NCBI GenBank assembly: GCA_949297765.1
Contig: CASFTV010000014.1
Coordinates: 26,344 to 90,343 of the forward strand
DNA from: an uncultured bacterium
Lineage (GTDB): Bacteria; Verrucomicrobiota; Lentisphaeria; Victivallales; UBA1829
DNA: 64,000 nucleotides
Direction of reading: 5' to 3'
Positions 31,150-40,315 of the stretch are shown here, one piece after another. A program made the translations under genes and the position numbers. Within the stretch, counting starts at the first letter, position 1. Each line of letters opens with the position of its first letter. A model generated the notes under the pieces. The model saw only the letters and a list, made by a program, of their open reading frames with translations, was not told where the DNA came from and made no database searches.

Positions 31150-34095
31150 ATGAAATCGTTCTGTCGCTTTCTTTTTCTGGCAATTCCGCTTGTTCTTCCG
31201 GCGGAGAACCGGATTTTCAACGGATCGTTTGAAGTCGGCATGGAGGGCTTTGTGCTGGAACGGATTCTGCGTCCGGACACCAATGCGGATCTGCAGTTCA
31301 CGGACCCCGTCCCGGAAAAGGATTCTTCCGGAAAAACGGGTCTGCGCATCGGCAACCCTTTTGCGGAAAAGACCACTCTTCATGTCCGGGAAATCTCCGT
31401 TCCGCACGGGACAAAGCAGGTCCTGCGCTTCTCCGCAAAAGCGGAAAAGAACATGAATCTTTTCGTTTCCGCCCGGGTGCAGTACGCAAAAGGTTCTCCA
31501 ACCTGGAACCGGACCTTCCGGATCGGAACAGAGTGGAAGACGTTCGAACTTCCGTTCTCCGTCCGTCCAAAGGAGGACGGTTTCTGCACGATCGCATTCC
31601 GGAACGACTGTGAGCCGGCCGCGCTGTTCCTCGACAACCTTTCGCTTGCATCGGAGGGGAATTCGCCGGAAACGCCTCATCCGGAACTGGCGTTCCGGCT
31701 CGACCGTTCCTTTTATTACAGGAACGACCGGGCAAAGGCTTCTTTTGCTCTTCACAATCCGTCTGCGAAGCCGTATGCGGCAACGGTCCGGATTCAGTTG
31801 AGCGACGATTACAGCGGAGAGGCGGTTCCGGTTGCGGAATTCCCCGTTTCCGTGAAGAGCGGGGAGACGGTGTCGCGGGATTTCTCCTTTCCGCTTCCCC
31901 GGTTCGGTGGATTTTCTCTGAATGCGTCCGCTCCGGATTTGCGGGCGAGTCCCGGATCGCTGGTTGTGATCGGACGGTATGAACGGGGGAAAAAGCCGGA
32001 TGTCCGCCGGACGTTCTGCCTCGGATTCAACGGCGGTGCGAGCTATCAGTGGAACGAGGAGAATCCGCGGCATATCGGGTATCTTTCGTTCGGGATTTCG
32101 CCGGACCGGAAGTTCGCGGAGCTTGCCGCGATGGGATGCCGTCTTCTCCGCAGTCACGACGACGGATCCAATCTCGGGAACTGGGCGGCGTTTGAGACGG
32201 AATCCGGTTTGTTCTGTCCCGAGCGGCTGAAACGGGAGCTTGCGCTGTATCGGAAACACGGGATCACTGCTCTTCCGGTTCTGCTCAATTCCGACTTCCC
32301 GCTGAGAACCCGTCCGTGGCATCGGCCGACTTTTCCGGAATCCGTTCTCCGGAAAAGCGAAATCATACCGGTCTTTCACAACCGGAACATTAAAATCGCT
32401 CTTCCTCCGGATGACGCATTCCGGCGCTATGTCCGGGAGTTTGTGAAAACCGGCGGCGCGGAGTTTCCCGTGATTGAGGTTTTCAACGAACCGCAGTTCC
32501 TTCTGACGTCCGATCAGTATCTGCGCTATCTGAAAATCGCGTCGGAGGAGATCCGGGCTCTTGCCCCGGAAACGAAAATTGTCGGTTTCTGCACGACCAG
32601 CGACAAAGGGGAATCCATCGGTCCCTTCCTGCGGAAATGCTTGAAAGGCGGCGGTGGGGCAATGGTTGATTCGGTCAGTTTCCATCCGTACAGAAGCCGG
32701 CGTCTGGGATCTGCGACTCCGGCCGATCTTCAGATCCGGGCGCTGGCGGAACTGCTCTCCCCGTATCCGCGTCTGACGATGTGGAATACGGAACTCTACT
32801 ACCTTCACGACGAACCGGGCGGATTCCGCTGGCCGACCGCTCCGCATCATATCGCGACCCGTCTGATGCTGGATCTCGGCGAGGGCGTGGAATCCTCCAT
32901 GCCGATCACGCTGAACCGTCTTCGCAAATCCTCGTTCTCTCCGCACTATCAGGGCGACGGACCGTTTGTCTGGCAATGGTCGGGCAACTTTGCCGCCTGC
33001 AACGCTTTTGCCCGTCTTCTCGAAGGAGCGAAGCCGATCGGAAAACACCGCGCCGCCGATGCGGGCGTCATTTTCTACGTCTACGAGAAGAACGGCTCTC
33101 CTCTGGCCGCCGTCTGGAACTATCTCGACAAAAAGGAGGTGTACGGACTCTTCGGCGCGTTCCGCGTCCTGGATCTCTTCGGCAATCCGGTGGACGGAAA
33201 AGATCTGCCGCTGAAACAGGCTCCGTTCTATCTTCTGCCGGGGAAGGGGATGGACCGGAAAACCTTCCTGTCCGCGATCGCGGAACGGCCCGTGCGGATG
33301 GATCAGCCGCTGGAGATTTCGTCCGCTGCCCGGCAGATCGGCGGAACTCTCTATCTGCGGATCCGCAATGCGGGAAAACAGCGTCTGAACGGATGGATCG
33401 GCGCGTTCGGCGCGGTCCGTCAGGAATCGCCCGCCGCATGGAGCTTGAACGGAGGGGAGGAGCGTCTGATTGCGCTTCCCGTCTCTCCGCTTCCCGGCGA
33501 GGGGAAGAGTCTAACCGTCTCGGCGCTGGTCCATCAGCGGATGGTGCGGACAACGCCCGTTCTGTTCCGGAACCGGAAGGTGGTGTCCGGCGGGAGCTGG
33601 ACGGTCGGAAACTCCGCCCGCTGTTCCGTGTCATGGGAGAAGGAGGACCTTGTGTTCCGGGCGTCCGTACAGGATGCCACCCCTTCGGGAAATACGGATT
33701 CCCATGCACCGTGGAAACAGGATTCGATTGAGCTGTTTGTGGATTCCGATCCGCTGAATTTCGCCTCGCCGCATCCGGCGGAGTATGAACCGTCCGTTTT
33801 CCGTGCGTTTCTCCTGCCGTATTCCGGGAAATTCCGTCTCTGGGACCGGAACGAGCGGGAGATTGACGGAAGCTCCTGCCGTCTCGAAGTCCGCAGAGAG
33901 CAAAACGGTTATTCGCTGACCTTCCGGATTCCGCGCACCAAGTTCGGAATCGGGGACCGGATCGGATTCGACTGCAAAATCAACGATGCCGCCGCACCCG
34001 GGGAGACAACCCGTTCCGTCAGCTGGGGCGGCAGTCCTGAAGCGTTTCGCAACCGGTTTGTATTCAACATCATCGAAAAGGAGAATCGTCCGTGA
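31150..34095 (+). CDS. Large secreted clan GH-A glycosidase with C-terminal CBM9-like domain
   Basis: This 981-residue protein has a short signal peptide (MKSFCRFLFLAIPLVLPA), a jelly-roll-like domain (NRIFNGSFEVG to about 168), a beta linker, a TIM barrel from about 285 and a C-terminal domain. VIEVFNEPQF gives Glu447 as acid/base and MWNTELYY gives Glu548 as nucleophile. The last 170 residues (KQDSIELFVDSDPLNF, YSLTFRIPRTKFG, IGFDCKINDA) resemble CBM9-like or DOMON-type sugar-binding domains. The ATG at 31150 has only a weak ribosome site, but the signal peptide starts there and the frame further upstream lies inside the pilin gene. Its stop overlaps the next start (GTGA). The sequence is only distantly similar to the paralogues at 14967, 19565 and 23401. 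Confidence 0.8.
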   Translation: MKSFCRFLFLAIPLVLPAENRIFNGSFEVGMEGFVLERILRPDTNADLQFTDPVPEKDSSGKTGLRIGNPFAEKTTLHVREISVPHGTKQVLRFSAKAEKNMNLFVSARVQYAKGSPTWNRTFRIGTEWKTFELPFSVRPKEDGFCTIAFRNDCEPAALFLDNLSLASEGNSPETPHPELAFRLDRSFYYRNDRAKASFALHNPSAKPYAATVRIQLSDDYSGEAVPVAEFPVSVKSGETVSRDFSFPLPRFGGFSLNASAPDLRASPGSLVVIGRYERGKKPDVRRTFCLGFNGGASYQWNEENPRHIGYLSFGISPDRKFAELAAMGCRLLRSHDDGSNLGNWAAFETESGLFCPERLKRELALYRKHGITALPVLLNSDFPLRTRPWHRPTFPESVLRKSEIIPVFHNRNIKIALPPDDAFRRYVREFVKTGGAEFPVIEVFNEPQFLLTSDQYLRYLKIASEEIRALAPETKIVGFCTTSDKGESIGPFLRKCLKGGGGAMVDSVSFHPYRSRRLGSATPADLQIRALAELLSPYPRLTMWNTELYYLHDEPGGFRWPTAPHHIATRLMLDLGEGVESSMPITLNRLRKSSFSPHYQGDGPFVWQWSGNFAACNAFARLLEGAKPIGKHRAADAGVIFYVYEKNGSPLAAVWNYLDKKEVYGLFGAFRVLDLFGNPVDGKDLPLKQAPFYLLPGKGMDRKTFLSAIAERPVRMDQPLEISSAARQIGGTLYLRIRNAGKQRLNGWIGAFGAVRQESPAAWSLNGGEERLIALPVSPLPGEGKSLTVSALVHQRMVRTTPVLFRNRKVVSGGSWTVGNSARCSVSWEKEDLVFRASVQDATPSGNTDSHAPWKQDSIELFVDSDPLNFASPHPAEYEPSVFRAFLLPYSGKFRLWDRNEREIDGSSCRLEVRREQNGYSLTFRIPRTKFGIGDRIGFDCKINDAAAPGETTRSVSWGGSPEAFRNRFVFNIIEKENRP

Positions 34096-34970
34096 AAAGA
34101 GCTGTTTTGCAAGTCGTTCTGCTGGCGGTCATGGCTGTTTCCTTCGGCGTATCGGCGGAGGAACTGAAGGCGGGCCGTCTGCCGTCCGTCTGCTCGTTTG
34201 CCGACGGAGTGTATCGCTTCGAGTTTCCCGGGGACCGTCAGCTCTCGCTTACCTTCCCGCTGAACTTGAAACAGGGGGAGTATTACCGGATTGAATTCGA
34301 GGTCCGTTGCGGACGGGGCGTCGAATCGAAAAACGGAATTTCCTCTCTTCTGATCGGCGGAGCAACGCGCTATCAGGCTTTCCGCGCGGGAAAGCAGTGG
34401 ACGCATCATGTTAATTACCTGTACGCGGAGAGAGAAAAGGGGCTTTTTTCGCTCAGTTTGAAACCCTCCGCGCCGGATACGGTGGAGTTCCGGAATGTCC
34501 GCTGCACCCGGATCGGCGATTCCGATTTCCGGAAGAATCTGTTTCCCGACGGCGGTCTGGAATCCGGCGATCCGGCTCTCCCCTCCTGGCCGTGGCCGCA
34601 GGAGGAGTTCCTCTCTTTGAGCCGCGATGCGGGATTCCTCGTCGGTTCGTATTCTCTGTCTTTGAAGAAGGGGACGGAACGCCGGGCGGTGTATGCGCTC
34701 TCCTCTACGCTTCCGATCCGTCCGGGAAAGGTGTATCAGGTCGTTTTCTGGGGAAAGGCGGACCGCAATGCGTCGATTCTGCTGACGTTTGAATCGTTGA
34801 AGAAGGAATTTGTCGTTTCGCAGGAGTGGAGTCGTGGGGAATGGGAGTTTTCCGTTCCCGCCGGGTTTCCCCGGATGGGCCGGATGAGAGTTGCTCATCA
34901 GGGGGATGTTCCCGGAGAGGTGTATCTGGATGATTTCGTTTTTCGGGAGAAGGCGGATCTTCCGCAATGA
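34092..34970 (+). CDS. Secreted two-domain beta-sandwich protein
   Basis: This 292-residue protein starts with GTG at 34092 (AAGGAG 8 bases upstream, overlapping the previous stop) and a signal peptide (RAVLQVVLLAVMAVSFGVSA). Two similar jelly-roll-like domains follow (about 25-140 and 148-285), each ending in a pattern typical of carbohydrate-binding modules (VEFRNVRCTRIG; GEVYLDDFVFREK). The LFPDGGLESGDP segment opens the second domain in the same way that NRIFNGSFEVG opens the upstream enzyme. There is no catalytic motif. It probably binds a glycan and may present it to the upstream enzyme. It is the last gene of the GH4 operon. Confidence 0.75.
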   Translation: MKRAVLQVVLLAVMAVSFGVSAEELKAGRLPSVCSFADGVYRFEFPGDRQLSLTFPLNLKQGEYYRIEFEVRCGRGVESKNGISSLLIGGATRYQAFRAGKQWTHHVNYLYAEREKGLFSLSLKPSAPDTVEFRNVRCTRIGDSDFRKNLFPDGGLESGDPALPSWPWPQEEFLSLSRDAGFLVGSYSLSLKKGTERRAVYALSSTLPIRPGKVYQVVFWGKADRNASILLTFESLKKEFVVSQEWSRGEWEFSVPAGFPRMGRMRVAHQGDVPGEVYLDDFVFREKADLPQ

Positions 34971-35002
34971 GTGAGAAGATTTTTTGTTGTTTGTGCTGTG
35001 TT

Positions 35003-35047
35003 GCGAGGGAGGACAACCGCTTTGAAAAGCGGTTCTTCCCCCCTCGC
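35003..35047. terminator. Long composite hairpin between convergent operons
   Basis: GCGAGGG (35003-35009) pairs with CCCTCGC (35041-35047), and inside it AACCGCTTT (35015-35023) pairs with AAAGCGGTT (35026-35034) with a 2-base loop. It sits between the stops at 34970 and 35108. It is followed by a second GC-rich block (GCGCGGGGGGCGC near 35083-35095) that can pair with GCGCTCCCCGC at 35046-35056. This may be a two-way terminator or a copy of an intergenic repeat. Confidence 0.6.
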
Positions 35048-35107
35048 GCTCCCCGCTTTCCCTAAACTTTTAAGCAGCCTTTGCGCGGGGGGCGCAGAGG
35101 CGTCGGG

Positions 35108-38100
35108 TTAGCGGCGGACGATCTCAAAGAACGGGGTTGGTCCGTTCGGAAGTTTGGCGGTGTCGAGGTTCACGGTCCACTGTTTTCCGGTCCGTTTCAT
35201 CGGGATCGGCGCACGGCGGATTCCGTTGACGGAGAGCGGGTAGAGGAGGTAGTCTCCGTCTGCGAGGTTCAGCCGCAGCTGGAATGTCCCGGTACGCAGA
35301 AGCGCGGGGTATTTGCCCGGATTCAGGACGGTCACCCGGTCCGATGTCATCCGCATGCCGCTTGCCGTCTGTTCCGTGATGACGAGGAGGACCATCCGTC
35401 CGGACTCTGTCAGAGCTTTTCCGTCGACGGAGGTGAGGGCGATGGTGGAATTGAGTCCGCGTTTGAGAATCTCCAGGACTTTGAATTTTGCGGTGTTTCC
35501 GGCAAGCTGGGCGGCCCCTTCGGTTTTCGCACTGGAGACGCTCATCGAGCAGGATCCCTGATTCAGAAGGAGTTCTCCTGTGTCGCTTTCAAAGATCTGA
35601 GCATCCGGATTGGTCCGGTTTCCGGCGGGGAGAATCTGTTTGGATTTCAGGTAGTCCACGGTTTTCTTCAACGAGAAGGTGGATTTGTCCGCCGAGCCGA
35701 CTTCGCTGAAGAAGAGTTCCATCTTCGCCTGGGATCCTCCTGCCGGGGAGAGAGTCAGACAGGCCGGACTCTTCCGGAGACGGAATGCCGAGGCACTTTC
35801 GAACGGAACATCGGTGACGTTGAGTCCGAATCCGGTCAGCAGCGAGAGTTTCGACTGCTCGGAATTCACGGCGCTCTCCGGCGGACAGTTCCGCAGATAG
35901 GCGGTGTCGTACGCCAGGTCGATCCGGTTCCTCGACGCACGGACATCCCCTCGGCCGAACAGACACGCTCCAAGGAACTCGTTGGCCCGGTGGATCGGCG
36001 AATCGTAGACCCGGAACGGATCCAGCGTGCTCGGCGGATTGTAGATCAGATCCGGATTCCGGTCCAGCCAGACCGCTCCCTGATGGACAAACACTCCGCC
36101 GAAATTCTGCAGCGCCGCATACGCCGGAAACGTCAGCGCGTTCTCATACTGATACTGATTGGCATAGCAGTGGTTCTGCTCCGTGACAAAAATCGGACGG
36201 TTTGCAATCCGGGATGCGGACGCCGTCAGAAAATGCGGCACCCCGGACTCGATCGCACTGGTCTGCAGATACTGGGTCCCGACTCCTCCCCATCCTCCGC
36301 GGGGATGATTGAAGTAGGTGTTGATCGAAACCAGATCGCAGCACTCCGCCCGCAGTCCGCTGTGACGGATCTGTTTTCCGCAGTTGTACTGTGTGACCAG
36401 TCCCTTGTATCCCATCTTCCGCAGTTCGGCCGCGCACCACATCTGGAGATCGGAAAGGTTTCGGAACAGGAATTCGTTCCAGTCCCGGTTCTCCTGATTG
36501 TTCACCCAGTACTGCTGGGGATAGTCGAGATCCCGGATTGTTTTCGCCTCGTTCCTGTTTCCCCATGCCTTCTTCACGCCGTCGAGCGACCCGTATTTCT
36601 TCAGAAGAGCGGCATGCCACCGGTCCAGAAGGAGCTGTTTCAGATTCTGCGGGAGACGCGCATAATAGTGAATCCCGAGTTCCAGTTCATTGCTGAACTC
36701 CATGCAGAGAATCGCCGGTTCGTCCTTCCACGCGATTCCCGTATACGGATTCACATGGTTCAGCAGTTCGCCGACCAGTCTTTTCCACGCGTTCCGGACA
36801 ATCGGATCGCCGATGATGAACCGGAAGCGGTTTTCCACGGTATCCTGACTGTTCCAGTAGCGCTTCCCCATTGCGCCGTAGGTCAGATTCATATAGAAAT
36901 AGATGCCCTGCTTTTTCCCTTCCGCGACGAGATAGTCCATGAAGTCGAGCCATTTTGCATCGTATTGGAGATTGTTCATATTCCGGTTGTCCGGAATGGG
37001 GCCGATGCGGAGGGCGTTGTATCCCTGACGGCGCATGAGGGAGCAGAAGAGGGGAACATCTTTTGTGCGGTCGCGTTTGATTCCTTTTCGTTCGCCGATT
37101 CGATAGAGCCGGTCGCACCCCCACTCGGCAAACCCGAAGAACCGCTGTTCGACTCCGGGAAGATTTTCAAATTCGAGTCCGCCGTTCGCAGAGAAGCGGA
37201 CGCGTCCGTGCTTTCCGGCCGGTCCCGCTTCCAGAAACCGGTCGAGATCCAGTGCGGAACCCTTCTCCACCTGAAGATTCGGGAAATCGACGATTTTCCA
37301 CGAGGCATCCGGCTTGAACTCGTTCATGCCGATCGTGACTTCGCGGGAAGCAAAGCTCGCCGCACCGATGATCCACACCGAATCCCCTTTTGCGGTGAAG
37401 CTGACTGCCGCAACCTCTTTTCCCGGCAGCGTGAAGCGGGAGAGATAGAAACCGCCTTTGCCGGTCTTGACCGGCACATCGTAAACTTTTTTCGCATTGG
37501 GTGCTCCGGTGATGGAGATCCAGTCGAGAACATCCCGTCCGGAACGGATCTCGTATTCGGCATTCAGTCCGTCGGCGAAATGGAACTTGACGCTGCCGAG
37601 GGTTTTCCCTTTTGGCGTCCAGCAGGAGGTGTGGAGAAGATAGAAGTATTTCCGGCGCGGATACGGTTTCGAAAAGGAGATTTTCGCCTCTTTCAGATCG
37701 GTTTTGCAATATGGGGAGTGGAAGGTCAGGACCGCTTTCCCGTTGTTGGTTTTCGGGTCGATCAGACGGAACTCCATGCCGCCGAAGGAGACGAGGGACG
37801 GATCAATGCCGTGGAGATCCTCCAGGGGACCCTGATCGGACCATCCGCCCTTGCCGTCTCCAGCCGTCTGATCGCTGAAATCCCGGTTCGCCCAGGGCCG
37901 CAGATCCACCGGCGTGACATCGCTTCCGATGTTCAGCGCTCCGGCGAAGCGGTGCTGGAAGGAGAGTTCCGTCGGGACTCCTCCTTTGACTTTGATCGTG
38001 AAAACGGCGCGGGAGTCCGCCGACGTGAGAATGCACTGTTTCCCGTATTTGACAATTCCGCGATCCGCCGTGATCCGGACCGGATACTTGGCTCCGTCCG

Positions 38101-38500
38101 CATAATTCCGGACCTTCCAGGTGGGACTTTTCTGTTCAAAGTCGCCGTTCGGAAGCAGAGCGCCGTTCTGGGAGATGTTGTCAAAGAAAGTCCCGTAAAC
38201 CGCTTTCCTCCCCTTCGAGTAGAGACTGAAGAACTGGACGGAGACAATGCCGTCCTTTTCCGGAATGAAGGAGATTTTCCGGTATTCCCAGACTCCCTCT
38301 TTCCCGGTCAGATCAAACGAGACCGCCTTTCCGTTGAGTTCCGGTCGTTTGGGAAATTTCAGATAGACGGCTTTCCCGCCGGATTCGATTTTCGCATCGT
38401 TCAGATTGACTGAACCGTGCAGATGAACCCGTCCGGAATGAACCGCGGCGAGAGAGAGGGGCAGCAGCATCCCCGCTGCAAGAAGCAGATGAAGTTTCAT
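35108..38500 (-). CDS. Giant secreted clan GH-A glycosidase (1130 residues)
   Basis: The protein has a signal peptide (MKLHLLLAAGMLLPLSLAAVHSG), an N-terminal beta region to about 210, a second domain that opens with GGWSDQGPLEDL (218-229), a linker, and a TIM barrel from about 450. CMEFSNELELG gives Glu605 as acid/base and PIFVTEQNHCYAN gives Glu774 as nucleophile; INTYFNHPRG lies between them. A C-terminal beta domain of about 250 residues follows. The GGW(S/T)DQG domain and the barrel are shared with the enzyme at 60763-64000. The barrel is reminiscent of GH5/GH42-type enzymes, but I cannot place it in a known family. A CGGAG site supports the start. It follows its pilin gene by 45 bases and is divergent, through that pilin, from the AraC gene at 39461. 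Confidence 0.8.
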   Translation of the reverse strand: MKLHLLLAAGMLLPLSLAAVHSGRVHLHGSVNLNDAKIESGGKAVYLKFPKRPELNGKAVSFDLTGKEGVWEYRKISFIPEKDGIVSVQFFSLYSKGRKAVYGTFFDNISQNGALLPNGDFEQKSPTWKVRNYADGAKYPVRITADRGIVKYGKQCILTSADSRAVFTIKVKGGVPTELSFQHRFAGALNIGSDVTPVDLRPWANRDFSDQTAGDGKGGWSDQGPLEDLHGIDPSLVSFGGMEFRLIDPKTNNGKAVLTFHSPYCKTDLKEAKISFSKPYPRRKYFYLLHTSCWTPKGKTLGSVKFHFADGLNAEYEIRSGRDVLDWISITGAPNAKKVYDVPVKTGKGGFYLSRFTLPGKEVAAVSFTAKGDSVWIIGAASFASREVTIGMNEFKPDASWKIVDFPNLQVEKGSALDLDRFLEAGPAGKHGRVRFSANGGLEFENLPGVEQRFFGFAEWGCDRLYRIGERKGIKRDRTKDVPLFCSLMRRQGYNALRIGPIPDNRNMNNLQYDAKWLDFMDYLVAEGKKQGIYFYMNLTYGAMGKRYWNSQDTVENRFRFIIGDPIVRNAWKRLVGELLNHVNPYTGIAWKDEPAILCMEFSNELELGIHYYARLPQNLKQLLLDRWHAALLKKYGSLDGVKKAWGNRNEAKTIRDLDYPQQYWVNNQENRDWNEFLFRNLSDLQMWCAAELRKMGYKGLVTQYNCGKQIRHSGLRAECCDLVSINTYFNHPRGGWGGVGTQYLQTSAIESGVPHFLTASASRIANRPIFVTEQNHCYANQYQYENALTFPAYAALQNFGGVFVHQGAVWLDRNPDLIYNPPSTLDPFRVYDSPIHRANEFLGACLFGRGDVRASRNRIDLAYDTAYLRNCPPESAVNSEQSKLSLLTGFGLNVTDVPFESASAFRLRKSPACLTLSPAGGSQAKMELFFSEVGSADKSTFSLKKTVDYLKSKQILPAGNRTNPDAQIFESDTGELLLNQGSCSMSVSSAKTEGAAQLAGNTAKFKVLEILKRGLNSTIALTSVDGKALTESGRMVLLVITEQTASGMRMTSDRVTVLNPGKYPALLRTGTFQLRLNLADGDYLLYPLSVNGIRRAPIPMKRTGKQWTVNLDTAKLPNGPTPFFEIVRR

Positions 38501-38545
38501 GAATCAGATCTCCGTTATATGGTTCCAAAGTACAGGGTGTATTTT

Positions 38546-39250
38546 TTATGGATAGGTCAGGCGGTAATCGGCTCTGCGGAATCGTCCGCCGTTTGTGTAG
38601 AGCCAGCGGGTGGGGGAGTATTTGGCGTAGCAGGAGTAGAAGTCGGTTCCGCCCGCGTGACCGTCCGCATACCAGTTGTTGGTGCGGTTCCCGTGACGGA
38701 AATGGATCCCCCGAAAATTCGGACCGTGGAAACTCCAGGAGGGAAGGCCGGTGACGGTATCCACGCTGTCGAACAGAACGGGAAAGAGCGAGGGGAATTT
38801 CATCCTCCGGAAATCGATGGACTGGGGATTGTTGTGAGGAAGTCCGCCGGAGATGACCGGATCGCCGTGGTTCCGGTCCACGGTGTCGCCCAGAAGCGCG
38901 TAAATCCGCATGCCGTAGGTCTTTGCGTAGAAATCCGTGTCTTTGAGAACCGCGGGATAGGAGGGACAGAACGCGGTTTTCGGAATCGCTTTCCGGGAGC
39001 CGAAGATTTCCATCCCCCAGTAATAGTTGTCGGCGCCCTGTCCTGTGACAAACTGGATCGCGAGGATGTCGTTGTTCTGATCCGCGTAGAGACGGCAGCT
39101 CATCCCGGTCTGTTTCTGATTCGAAAGGCAGGAGATCTCCCGGGCTTTCTCCCGTGCGGAATTCAGCGCCGGAAGAAGCATCGCCGCGAGGATCGCAATG
39201 ATCGCAATTACGATTAAAAGTTCTATTAAAGTGAACCTTCTATTTTTCAT
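38546..39250 (-). CDS. Pseudopilin with DGH motif
   Basis: The 234-residue protein starts at ATG 39250 (GGGAG site) as [21 protein letters not shown], with Arg before the Phe and Glu at +5; [17 protein letters not shown] follows. The tail has [19 protein letters not shown], a variant of the H-X9-DG motif. An upstream in-frame Met at 39337 lies between the -10 box and the ribosome site and is rejected. It is the first gene of a two-gene unit with the giant glycosidase and has its own promoter (39329-39357). Confidence 0.87.
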   Translation of the reverse strand: MKNRRFTLIELLIVIAIIAILAAMLLPALNSAREKAREISCLSNQKQTGMSCRLYADQNNDILAIQFVTGQGADNYYWGMEIFGSRKAIPKTAFCPSYPAVLKDTDFYAKTYGMRIYALLGDTVDRNHGDPVISGGLPHNNPQSIDFRRMKFPSLFPVLFDSVDTVTGLPSWSFHGPNFRGIHFRHGNRTNNWYADGHAGGTDFYSCYAKYSPTRWLYTNGGRFRRADYRLTYP

Positions 39251-39328
39251 CCGTTTTCTCCCGTTTGAGGGTGATTGATCCGGGGAGCTTTCCCGGAAAG
39301 ATTCTTGGTTTTTTACTGTACCGCTATA

Positions 39329-39357
39329 ATTATACAATAAACAAAACGGAAAAACAA
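39329..39357 (-). promoter_or_regulatory. Promoter of pilin/giant glycosidase operon
   Basis: On the minus strand, TTGTTT (39357-39352), 17 bases, TATAAT (39334-39329), about 72 bases before the pilin start. Confidence 0.65.
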
Positions 39358-39401
39358 GAGAAGAATTATAACAAAACTATGACTTTGGGGGCTGAAAATC
39401 G

Positions 39402-39429
39402 TTGAAAAACGGGGAAATGAGTGTATTTT
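39402..39429 (+). promoter_or_regulatory. Promoter of AraC gene at 39461
   Basis: TTGAAA (39402-39407), 16 bases, TATTTT (39424-39429). The predicted start of transcription near 39436 makes the ATG at 39440 unlikely and favours the ATG at 39461. Confidence 0.55.
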
Positions 39430-39460
39430 AATCTTAAAAATGGGACATCCGGAGATGATT

Positions 39461-40288
39461 ATGACCAAAAAACGAAGTTTTTCCTATGCGCTTCTTGGAT
39501 CTGTGCGGAATAAAATTTCCACTCCGCTGCCGTTCTGTGTTCATGCGCTGGGGCATGCGCTTCGGCATTTTCCCTATATGGAGGATCTGCCGGTGCGGGA
39601 GGATCCGTTTGTCGAACTGTACTGGTGCATCAGCGGATCCGGAAAGTTCTATCTGGAGGATGGTTCCGAAGAGATCATGCGTCCGGGGGATGTGTTCTAC
39701 CGTCTGGAATCGGAGCGGCATTACCATGAAATCGTGGAGGAGCCGTGGGAGTACCGCTGGCTGACATTTGCCGGGCCGCTGGCGGAACCGCTGCTGAAAT
39801 CCTATCAGTTTCCGCATCGGTGCTTTCATGCCGGACCGTGTCCCAATGAACTGTATATGCGCCTGGAGAGACTGATGCGCCAGAAAAACGATTACGGATA
39901 CCGGGAATCGGTTGCCGTGATCTGTTCGATTCTTGCACGGGTCGGCGGCGAGGGACAGGAGTGTTCGGTGGATCCCGATCTGGTCGGCCGTGCAACGGAT
40001 GTCTGCTCCATCTATTATCAGGACCCGACGTTCGACATCAACACGCTTGCGTCCATTCTGAATGTGAACCGCTGGACACTGCGGCGTGCGTTCCGGAATT
40101 CTCTTCAGATCACACCCAGCGAATTTCTCCAGGAGATGCGTCTGAACAACGCATACAAACTCCTCCGGGATACACATCTTCCCATTTCGCGCATCGCCCG
40201 GGAGTGCGGATTTGCCGATACCAGCTACTTCGGCAAAGTCATCCGGAAGCTCACCGGTTCGACTCCCTCCGGTCTGCGCCGCTTCTGA
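39461..40288 (+). CDS. AraC-family transcriptional regulator (cupin sensor)
   Basis: This 275-residue regulator has a cupin sensor (ELYWCISGSGKFYLEDGS, MRPGDVFYRLESERHYHE) and an AraC DNA-binding domain (INTLASILNVNRWTLRRAF; ISRIARECGFADTSYFGKVI; GSTPSGLRRF). The ATG at 39461 has GGAG exactly 6 bases upstream; an ATG at 39440 has no ribosome site and would be almost leaderless. It is divergent from the pilin/giant glycosidase operon (210 bases between starts), which it probably controls, and tail to tail with the AraC gene at 41215 (27 bases between stops). The AraC protein at 27882 is its closest relative here. Confidence 0.88.
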   Translation: MTKKRSFSYALLGSVRNKISTPLPFCVHALGHALRHFPYMEDLPVREDPFVELYWCISGSGKFYLEDGSEEIMRPGDVFYRLESERHYHEIVEEPWEYRWLTFAGPLAEPLLKSYQFPHRCFHAGPCPNELYMRLERLMRQKNDYGYRESVAVICSILARVGGEGQECSVDPDLVGRATDVCSIYYQDPTFDINTLASILNVNRWTLRRAFRNSLQITPSEFLQEMRLNNAYKLLRDTHLPISRIARECGFADTSYFGKVIRKLTGSTPSGLRRF

Positions 40289-40315
40289 TTCCCGGGAAAT
40301 GGAAGTTGCGGCCGC

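Noticed and set aside
35081..38413. Open plus-strand frame of about 1110 codons opposite the giant glycosidase
   Set aside because: Same reason: fully antisense to a well-supported enzyme gene, with no recognisable domain.
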